From positions 744,001-808,000 of the forward strand of contig OZ244063.1 of assembly GCA_965215535.1 (NCBI GenBank): a stretch of 64,000 nt of DNA. Reading direction: 5' to 3'. The stretch comes from Bin94 sp965215535 (GTDB taxonomy: Bacteria; Gemmatimonadota; Gemmatimonadetes; Longimicrobiales; Gaopeijiaceae). The position numbers were made by a program, and so were the translations under genes. Positions 58,034 through 64,000 of the stretch are shown in pieces; position 1 is the stretch's first letter, and each line of letters starts with the position of its first letter. Under the pieces are notes generated by a model. It was not told the DNA's origin, did not search any database, and was given only the letters and a program-made list of their open reading frames with translations.

Positions 58034-58917
58034 CCCCGCCCCCTCCGCACCGCAGCCTCGACCGTATTGGTCAGCAGCATTGCGATCGTCATCGGGCCGA
58101 CGCCCCCGGGAACCGGAGTGATCGCCGAGGCCACCTCGCGCACCTCCTCGAACTCCACATCGCCCACCACGCGGTAGCCCCGCTCGCGCCTGGGGTCGTC
58201 CACGCGGTTGGTACCCACATCAATCACGACGGCACCGGGCTTCACCATCTCGCGGGTGACCGTTCCGGGCCATCCGACCGCCACCACCAGAATGTCGGCG
58301 GTGCGGGTGATGCGGCCCAGATCGGGGGTGCGGCTATGCGCAACCGTCACCGTGGCGTTGCCGCCGGGCGCCTTCCGCAGCAGCAGCATCGCCATGGGTT
58401 TGCCCACGATGTTCGATCTTCCCACCACCACGACATGTCTGCCCGCCGGGTCGGCATCGCTGCGCAGCAGCATCTCGATCACGCCGCGCGGGGTGCAGGG
58501 CGCCAGGACATCGGGGTCGCCGGTGGCCAGTCGCCCCACATTCACGGGGTGGAAGCCATCGACATCCTTTGCGGGATCGATTGCCAGGAGAACCTTCGCC
58601 TCGTCAATCCCCTTCGGGAGCGGAAGCTGGACCAGAATTCCATGAATGGCTGAATCGCGGTTCAGCGCGTCGATCCCGGCAAGGAGTTCGCTCTCGGTGG
58701 TGGATTCGGGGAGGGTGATCTGGCGCGAGTGGATTCCTGCCTCGGCGGCGGCCCGATTCTTCATGCCGACATAGAGGCGGCTGGCCGGATTCTCGCCGAC
58801 CAGAACGGTCGCCAGACCGGGAACCAGCCCCTCGGCAGCCAGCGCGGCCACCTGCGCATTGAGTTCATCGCGGATGGTGCGCGCGATCTCGCTCCCTGAG
58901 ATGATCGTTGCGGACAT
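58030..58917 (-). CDS. folD: Bifunctional methylenetetrahydrofolate dehydrogenase / cyclohydrolase
   Basis: A 295-residue enzyme that converts methylene-THF to formyl-THF. Motifs: VGENPASRLYVGMKNRAA (with the catalytic Lys), HGILVQLPLPKGID, DVDGFHPVNVGRLATG, CTPRGVIEML, VVVGRSNIVGKPMAMLLL, TVTVAHSRT and TPVPGGVGPMTIAMLL. The start MSATIISGSEIARTIRD is canonical. It follows rny by about 50 bases and overlaps xseA. Confidence 0.97.
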   Translation of the reverse strand: MSATIISGSEIARTIRDELNAQVAALAAEGLVPGLATVLVGENPASRLYVGMKNRAAAEAGIHSRQITLPESTTESELLAGIDALNRDSAIHGILVQLPLPKGIDEAKVLLAIDPAKDVDGFHPVNVGRLATGDPDVLAPCTPRGVIEMLLRSDADPAGRHVVVVGRSNIVGKPMAMLLLRKAPGGNATVTVAHSRTPDLGRITRTADILVVAVGWPGTVTREMVKPGAVVIDVGTNRVDDPRRERGYRVVGDVEFEEVREVASAITPVPGGVGPMTIAMLLTNTVEAAVRRGRG

Positions 58918-58970
58918 CGTGTCGTTCGTCTGTGGGTTGGAGGATTGGGGGCATTGCCCCCGGATTCGGG

Positions 58971-60662
58971 TCAGCGCGCGAAATCTATGGCGCGCGTTTC
59001 GCGAATGACGACAACCTTGATCTGACCCGGGTACTGAAGCTCGCTCTCGATGCGGCGCGCCACCGCCTCGGAGATCCGGGCCATGCCCGCGTCGGACACG
59101 CGGCTGGGGCGCACCAGGACGCGCAGCTCGCGCCCGGCCTGAATCGCGTAGCAGCGCTCCACCCCCGATTCGGCCGTGGCGATCTCCTCCAGCTTCTCGA
59201 GCCGCTTCACATAGCCATCGAACATCTCGCGGCGGGCGCCGGGGCGGGATCCGCTGATCGCATCGGCGGCGGTCACCAGCCAGGCCTCGGGGTAGCGGTG
59301 GGGTTCCTCGTCGTGGTGGGCCAGGATCGCGTTGAGGACCAGGTCGTGCTCCTTGTGACGCTTGCAGAGCCGGTGGCCCAGCTCGACATGCGAGAGCTCC
59401 TGCTCGTGGGTCAGTCCCTTGCCGACATCGTGCAGCACCCCGGCCCGACGCGCAAGCTGAACATCGAGCCCCATCTCGGCGGCCATGTTGCCGGCCAGCA
59501 GGGCCACCTCGCGGGCGTGCGCCAACTGGTTCTGCCCGAACGAGGTTCGGAACTTGAGATTGCCCAGCACCTTTACGATCTCGGAGTGCACACCATGGAT
59601 GCCGAGCCCGTAGAGGGTTTCCTCTGCCGCCTCGCGCATCTCGACAGCCAGGTCGTCGCTCGCCTTCGCCACCGCCTCCTCAATCCGCGCCGGATGAATG
59701 CGACCATCCTCGATGAGGCGCGAGAGGGCCATCCGGGCGATTTCGCGCCGAATCGGGTTGTAGCCCGAGAGAACGACCGCCTCGGGAGTGTCGTCGACAA
59801 TCACATCAATGCCGGTCGCCTGCTCGAAGGCACGAATATTGCGCCCCTCGCGCCCGATGATTCGGCCCTTCATCTCGTCCGAGGGAAGTTGCACGACCGA
59901 TACGGTGAGCTGGGCGGTCTCGTCGGCGGCCATGCGCTGAATTGCCGTCGCCACAATCTTGCGGGCTTCCCTCTCGGCCGTGCGCTCGGCCTCTTCCCGC
60001 ACCTCGCGGATCCGGTTGGCCGCCTCTGCGCGGGCCTCCTCGGTCACCTCGATCACGATTCGGGCCCGGGCCTCTTCGGCGCTCAGCCCGGCCAACTCCT
60101 CCAGCGCGCTCCGGGCCCTTTCGAGCGTCTCCTGCACCTCGTGGCGCTGCGTGGCCAGCTCGGCTTCCACTCCGGCGCGCCGCTCCGCCAGCTCCTCTTC
60201 GGTCTCGGCCCGCTCCCGCTCGAGGGTCTTCCGCGCACTGGCCTCGAGCTCCACGATCCGGAACTCGTCCTCCTTGAGCGCTCCGGAACGCTCCTCAAGC
60301 TCGCGGGTACGGCGATCCAGGGCATCCTGCCGCAGATCGAGCTGGTCTGACTTGCGATCAGCGGCCTTCAGCCGCTCAAGCAGTCGGCCCTCGCCGCGTT
60401 CAACCTCGGTGCGGCGCCGATTTTCTTCCTCTTTCCACGCCTCGCGGAGCGCCAGGGTGGATTCCTTTGCCTCCAGCTCGGCCGTCCGGCGCAGATGGGC
60501 GGCCGCCGACTCCGCCTCAATGCGTATGCGCGATGCACTGTCGCGCGCCGCCTCTATCTCTCTGCGCTGCCGCGCACGCTCCTGTCTTCTGCCCAGGAAG
60601 TATGCCACGATGGCGGCGATGACCGCCACGACGACCGCCGGGATAATGCCCAGCGGACTCAT
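58971..60662 (-). CDS. rny: Ribonuclease Y
   Basis: A 563-residue membrane-anchored endoribonuclease that starts decay of many mRNAs. An N-terminal helix (GIIPAVVVAVIAAIVAYFLG) is followed by a long coiled coil (about 30-240, with many ERAR, AEEE repeats). A KH RNA-binding domain comes next (VQLPSDEMKGRIIGREGRNIRAFEQATGIDVIVDD, near 255-290), then the HD nuclease domain (GVLHDVGKGLTHE, HHDEEPHRYPE). The family terminus YPGQIKVVVIRETRAIDFAR is intact. Confidence 0.97.
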   Translation of the reverse strand: MSPLGIIPAVVVAVIAAIVAYFLGRRQERARQRREIEAARDSASRIRIEAESAAAHLRRTAELEAKESTLALREAWKEEENRRRTEVERGEGRLLERLKAADRKSDQLDLRQDALDRRTRELEERSGALKEDEFRIVELEASARKTLERERAETEEELAERRAGVEAELATQRHEVQETLERARSALEELAGLSAEEARARIVIEVTEEARAEAANRIREVREEAERTAEREARKIVATAIQRMAADETAQLTVSVVQLPSDEMKGRIIGREGRNIRAFEQATGIDVIVDDTPEAVVLSGYNPIRREIARMALSRLIEDGRIHPARIEEAVAKASDDLAVEMREAAEETLYGLGIHGVHSEIVKVLGNLKFRTSFGQNQLAHAREVALLAGNMAAEMGLDVQLARRAGVLHDVGKGLTHEQELSHVELGHRLCKRHKEHDLVLNAILAHHDEEPHRYPEAWLVTAADAISGSRPGARREMFDGYVKRLEKLEEIATAESGVERCYAIQAGRELRVLVRPSRVSDAGMARISEAVARRIESELQYPGQIKVVVIRETRAIDFAR

Positions 60663-60824
60663 GTATTTCTCTCCGAACCGGACTCCGTCCGGCCCTGCAA
60701 CTCAACGGAGGAAGCTCCCCTCTCCTGACAAATGCGGGGCGACTCCCGGATCATTCCGACAATAATGGAACACGCGGACGGGAATCCGCAAGGTCCGGCA
60801 GAGGCTCGACATCCGATCCGAAGG
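60663..60824. other. Gap between the cytochrome c gene and rny
   Basis: Only about 160 bases. It must contain the rny leader; no clear promoter, hairpin or RNA was identified. Confidence 0.3.
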
Positions 60825-61490
60825 CTATTCGCGGATCCTGGCCCCCCCGGTGCGATCGTCGGGAACGAAGCGGTCGCGCGCAGGCATCTCGATGGCAGCC
60901 AGGGCGGTGGCGTCGAGGACGGCGTCGGCGGCCAGAAGGCCATTCAGATGCAGAATGTAAGCCACCACCGCATAGGTCTCGCTGTCAGTCAGCGACCCGG
61001 GCTCGAGCTGCGGCATGGCGCGCCGGGTATAGTCGAAGATGGTCGTCGCCCAGGGCCAGTAGGAACCGATCGCGCGGTTGGCGGGCCAGTCGTCCCAATC
61101 CGCAGTTGCCACCAGGGGGTCGTTGGGACCCTCGGTGCCGCTCGGGCCGTGGCACTGCACGCAGGAGAGTTCGTAGAGCGTTCGCCCCGCGGCGACCGAA
61201 CCGCTGCCGGGGGGAAGGCCTTCGCCATCGGGCTTGATGTCGATATCCCAGCGCGCGATCCGCTCTTCGCTGGCCGGGCTGCCGAATCCGAAGCGATCGG
61301 GAGTTCCCGGCAGAGGGTGAGCGGCGAAATCCCCGGAACCGTTCGCGGCGGCAGTGGGTGCGGTTTCGGCGGCGGGCGGATTCTGGGGACTGCAGGCCAC
61401 GAGCGCCACCGTCAGCAGAGCGCCCGGAAGTGGGCGCACGGCCCCCGCGCACCACATCCTGCCGGTGCTGCGTGTGGATGGGATGCGCAT
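60825..61490 (-). CDS. c-type cytochrome, probable electron acceptor of the adjacent sulfite oxidase-type enzyme
   Basis: A 221-residue exported protein. The N-terminus has a lipoprotein-type signal (LPGALLTVALVACSPQ, Cys near 33). A single haem site CVQCHG (about residue 117) is followed by a distal Met candidate (RRAMPQLEPGSLTDSETYAVVAYILHLNG). This layout matches SorB/SoxD-like monohaem cytochromes. The ATG at 61490 overlaps the stop of the molybdoenzyme gene (TGATG), so the two are translated together. It should accept electrons from that enzyme in the periplasm. Confidence 0.85.
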   Translation of the reverse strand: MRIPSTRSTGRMWCAGAVRPLPGALLTVALVACSPQNPPAAETAPTAAANGSGDFAAHPLPGTPDRFGFGSPASEERIARWDIDIKPDGEGLPPGSGSVAAGRTLYELSCVQCHGPSGTEGPNDPLVATADWDDWPANRAIGSYWPWATTIFDYTRRAMPQLEPGSLTDSETYAVVAYILHLNGLLAADAVLDATALAAIEMPARDRFVPDDRTGGARIRE

Positions 61491-62758
61491 CAGATCAGAT
61501 CCCCCAGACCGAAGGTGACGCGTCCATCGGAGGCCACCTTCCACGCCCGCTGGTGATTGTGGTGATACGCCGTTCTCTCGCCCCGCGCCTCCCAGAGCTG
61601 CTGCACGGTGGGCTGCCGGTACCCGGTTTCGTCGGTGGCGCGGCTGAGGAGGATCGTCTCCTCGCCATTCCAGCGCCAGAGGTGGCGAAAGCGCACCGTT
61701 GACATCGGCAGCACCGGCGGCTGCAGAGTGGCATCGGTCCAGGTGCGGCCGCCGTCTGTACTGACCTCGACCCGCGCGATGCGCCCCCGCCCCGTCCAGG
61801 CCAGTCCCTCGATCTCCCACCATCCGCGTTCAGGCAGCGTATGCGGAAAGGAGGGGAAGGTGATCAGCGACTTGGCGTCCATGACGAAGCTGAACTGGCG
61901 CGCGGTGCCATCCTTTAGGGGATCGGTATAGCGCGAGGTTTCGTCGCGGGTCATGGTGGGGCGATCGCTCACCTCGATGCGGCGCAGCCACTTGACCTGG
62001 GCGTTGCCCTCCCAGCCGGGCAGCACGAGGCGCAGCGGATAGCCCTGTTCGGGACGAATCGCCTCGCCATTCTGACCGAATGCAAGGATGGCGTCGTCCA
62101 TGGCCTTGGCCAGGGGAATGCTGCGTCCCATCACTGCGGCATCGCTTCCTTCGGCCAGGATCCAGCGCGCGCCGGTGCGGACGCCGACTTCGCGCAGGAT
62201 CGTCGCCAGGGGAATGCCCGTCCACTCGCTGGTGCTGAGGAGTCCGTCAAGCTGCTGGGCCGAGATTTCGGTGGGCATGCGGTTGCGGTTGTAGGCGCCG
62301 CCGCCATTGCCGGAGCACTCGATAAAGCAGATGCGCGACAGGCGCGGATAGCGGCGCAGATCGGGCATGCGAAAGACCATGGGGTGCTCGACCATGCCAT
62401 GAACCAGAAGCTCGTGATCGGTGGCGCGAATTTCGGGAATGCCGGCGTGGTGGCGCTCGAAGTGCAGATCGGAAGGGGTGATGATGCCCTCAAGCTCGTG
62501 CAGCGGCGTGCGCGAAGAGCTGGAGAGCGCCAGGCTGCGAACCAGACGGCGCGGCTGCTCGCCGGGAGCCCGGCTGCCGATCTCCGAGACAAAGCGGCCG
62601 GGAAGTCGCGTGGGATCGGGGGGTGGCGGCTCCTGGGCGAACCCCTGAAGTGCGTCCAGGCGCGTCAGAACCAGACCCGAGGCGGCTCCTCCCGACGCCG
62701 CGGCAATCCACGACCGGCGCGACAGCGAGGAAGTCGTCTTCGTGGATTCCCTAGCCAT
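61490..62758 (-). CDS. Molybdopterin-dependent sulfite oxidase-family enzyme (SoxC/SorA-like)
   Basis: A 422-residue enzyme with a twin-arginine signal (SLSRRSWIAAASGG). The molybdopterin domain (LRRYPRLSRICFIECSGNGGGAYN) contains the conserved Mo-binding Cys in ECSGNG. The C-terminal dimerisation domain has VSTDGGRTWTDATL and FRHLWRWNGEETILLSRATDETG. It should oxidise sulfite, or act as SoxC in thiosulfate oxidation, passing electrons to the coupled cytochrome. The ATG at 62758 overlaps the zapA stop by 8 bases. No other sox genes are in the window. Confidence 0.9.
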   Translation of the reverse strand: MARESTKTTSSLSRRSWIAAASGGAASGLVLTRLDALQGFAQEPPPPDPTRLPGRFVSEIGSRAPGEQPRRLVRSLALSSSSRTPLHELEGIITPSDLHFERHHAGIPEIRATDHELLVHGMVEHPMVFRMPDLRRYPRLSRICFIECSGNGGGAYNRNRMPTEISAQQLDGLLSTSEWTGIPLATILREVGVRTGARWILAEGSDAAVMGRSIPLAKAMDDAILAFGQNGEAIRPEQGYPLRLVLPGWEGNAQVKWLRRIEVSDRPTMTRDETSRYTDPLKDGTARQFSFVMDAKSLITFPSFPHTLPERGWWEIEGLAWTGRGRIARVEVSTDGGRTWTDATLQPPVLPMSTVRFRHLWRWNGEETILLSRATDETGYRQPTVQQLWEARGERTAYHHNHQRAWKVASDGRVTFGLGDLI

Positions 62759-63050
62759 GATCTGCCAGAGAGTCGGCACCACGGGCATCCAGAGCATTTT
62801 CGATCGACTGCGTCAGTTCGCCCAGACGCCGACCAACCGCCTCGCGTTCGCGGAGCAGCTCGTCGGTCAGGGCCAGCGCGGTCAGGATGGCGGCATTCTT
62901 GGCGCTGATGGAACGATTGCTGGCGAGAGCGCTCATTCGCTCATCGACAATGCGGGCGCAGCGGCGGGCGTAGTCCTCGTCCACCTCGGACGAGAGGGCG
63001 TATTGCTCGCCGGCGATCTCCACCTCGATCGAGGTGCGCGGTGCGGTCAC
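62751..63050 (-). CDS. zapA: Cell division protein ZapA
   Basis: A 99-residue FtsZ-ring stabiliser. The N-terminal beta domain SIEVEIAGEQYALSSEVDEDYARRCARIVDERM and the C-terminal helix (AAILTALALTDELLREREAVG) match the family. The GTG start overlaps the stop of the coiled-coil gene (GTGA). Gene order coiled-coil protein, zapA and then, after an inserted redox pair, rny resembles other bacteria. Confidence 0.9.
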   Translation of the reverse strand: MTAPRTSIEVEIAGEQYALSSEVDEDYARRCARIVDERMSALASNRSISAKNAAILTALALTDELLREREAVGRRLGELTQSIENALDARGADSLADHG

Positions 63051-63358
63051 TGGTTGTCCTCCATGAAGCGAATGATGGTCAGGATCCGGTCAATGCGCTG
63101 GTTGCCACGATCCAGACGACGGCGCAGCCGGGCGTTTTCGGCCTCCAGGTGAGCCACGCGCGCCGAGAGAGCCGCCGGATCGTGACCTTCGGCGGAGAGC
63201 TCCCGCAGGAGGGCGTCGCAGCGCTCCTTGTCGGCCCGGACCTCGGCCGTCTCGCTGCGCGCGCCGGCGAGTGCACCGACCAGACGCTCAAGCGCGCGCT
63301 CGAGGCGATCGAACTCCGGCACCGGAGTCTGCGTGGAATCAGTGTCTGGGTTCGACAC
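63047..63358 (-). CDS. Small coiled-coil protein (ZapB-like position)
   Basis: A 103-residue protein, GTG start with a perfect AAGGAGG six bases upstream. The first 15 residues are flexible; the rest is heptad-rich (LERALERLVGALAGARS, ALSARVAHLEAENARLRRRLDRG) and should form a coiled coil. Such proteins often sit between pheT and zapA; a division role like ZapB is inference from position. It overlaps the pheT stop by 20 bases. Confidence 0.7.
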   Translation of the reverse strand: MSNPDTDSTQTPVPEFDRLERALERLVGALAGARSETAEVRADKERCDALLRELSAEGHDPAALSARVAHLEAENARLRRRLDRGNQRIDRILTIIRFMEDNQ

Positions 63359-64000
63359 CGGTTGCCTCCTTCACCTTCCTGAGAAGCTTCTGCAGGGACT
63401 TGTCCACCTCCCTGTCGGTCAGAGTTCGCCCACGTGCGCGAAAACGCAAGCGAATCGTGACAGAGCGCATCGCCTCGGGAAGATCACTGCCCCGGTAGAG
63501 ATCGAAGATGGTGGCCTCTTCGAGGAGGTGGCCGCCCCCCCGGCGCACGGCCTGCAGCAGATTGCCGGCCGCCGTCTCGGAAGAGAGCAGGAAGGCGATA
63601 TCGCGCTCCGAGGCGGGCTGATCGGGAAGATCGCGGGCGGTCACCGGCGCGGGGTCCCCGGGTGCGGAGGGCAAAGTGACCTCGGCCCCTACCACCGCTC
63701 CCGCCCAGGGGGGAAGGTCCATCTGCGCGGGGCAAATTTCGCCTCCCCGCCCCACCACCCTTCCCCTGCGGTCGCGCAGCTCGAAGAAGCGCCCCGGCAG
63801 GTAGGGTTCCGTGCCGGTTTCGCCCGGCCCCGCAGCGTCGTCATCCGGCATGGTGATCGGTGCGGCCGCCATCGCCACCCCGCCCCCGGGCCAGGCCACC
63901 TCGGCGATCCGCTCTAGGGTATGCGCAATGTCGTAGAGATCGAAGCAACCGGGCTCTTCGGCCCACTGCAGCGGTGCCCGCCGTCCGTGCAGCACCACCG
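63339..64000 (-). CDS. pheT: Phenylalanyl-tRNA synthetase beta subunit, C-terminal part
   Basis: The frame stays open to the right edge; about 220 residues are visible, so the 5' part is missing. Typical C-terminal PheT features: LQWAEEPGCFDLYDIAHTLERIAEVAW, then the ferredoxin-like anticodon-binding domain with PASERDIAFLLSSETAAGNLLQAV, ATIFDLYRGSDLPEAMRSVTIRLRFRARGRTLTDREVD and the terminus VKEATGVEPRH. It charges tRNA-Phe together with PheS. Confidence 0.93.
   Translation of the reverse strand, partial: VVLHGRRAPLQWAEEPGCFDLYDIAHTLERIAEVAWPGGGVAMAAAPITMPDDDAAGPGETGTEPYLPGRFFELRDRRGRVVGRGGEICPAQMDLPPWAGAVVGAEVTLPSAPGDPAPVTARDLPDQPASERDIAFLLSSETAAGNLLQAVRRGGGHLLEEATIFDLYRGSDLPEAMRSVTIRLRFRARGRTLTDREVDKSLQKLLRKVKEATGVEPRH

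Overview
The window is high-GC, gene-dense, double-membrane bacterial chromosome. A TonB-dependent receptor, a lipoprotein-type CcmH, a Tat-exported molybdoenzyme and several putative secreted or barrel proteins point to an outer membrane. The block pheT - small coiled-coil gene - zapA - ... - rny - folD - xseA - xseB - ispA - nadK - recN, the alpha2-type glycyl-tRNA synthetase and the divergent CcmH suggest Gemmatimonadota or a close relative. That placement is inference; no rRNA is present to test it.

Region by region. 1-4.0 kb (minus): an ECF sigma factor cut by the window edge, a small unknown gene, an HNH protein and priA. 4.5-16.3 kb (minus): an M24 peptidase; a translationally coupled carB - HDAC-family deacetylase - ccmH set; metS; an HD hydrolase; nth; an unknown gene; an NSS transporter; glycyl-tRNA synthetase. 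16.4-17.3 kb: an SDR oxidoreductase. 17.5-22 kb (plus): an unusual island with a strong AT-rich promoter followed by a NurA-like nuclease, a HerA-like ATPase and a DNA methyltransferase fused to an HNH domain. 22-25.4 kb: a three-part kinase / M23 / class III aminotransferase fusion. 25.4-29 kb (minus): an rpiA - rpe - TIGR01777 epimerase - pdxH operon, divergent from a DAHP synthase gene. 30-33.6 kb (minus): argR, then argG-argH behind a promoter overlapped by two ARG-box-like sites. 33.7-39.2 kb: TonB receptor, a threonine dehydratase-like enzyme and a YkvI-family membrane protein. 39.2-39.35 kb: an AT-rich repeat island between convergent genes. 39.3-44 kb: an MFS transporter coupled to a sigma-region-4-like regulator, an aminotransferase and a frameshifted SRPBCC gene. 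44-48.2 kb: rho, two proteins of unknown function and a candidate selenoprotein. 48.3-52.9 kb: a secreted FG-GAP/choice-of-anchor B protein, tRNA-Cys, tRNA-Gly and a putative barrel protein. 52.9-64 kb (minus): recN, nadK, ispA, xseB, xseA, folD, rny, a cytochrome c / sulfite-oxidase-type pair, zapA, a coiled-coil gene and the 3' part of pheT.

The two most notable signals are: (1) an AhpD/peroxidase-related gene (47605-48231) whose frame is broken only by a TGA exactly where the second redox Cys of the CxxC motif should be, followed by a hairpin with a GGUCU apex 18 nt downstream, as in E. coli fdhF, so it is a strong selenoprotein candidate; (2) the NurA-HerA-methyltransferase/HNH island, which could be a DNA-repair or genome-defence cassette.
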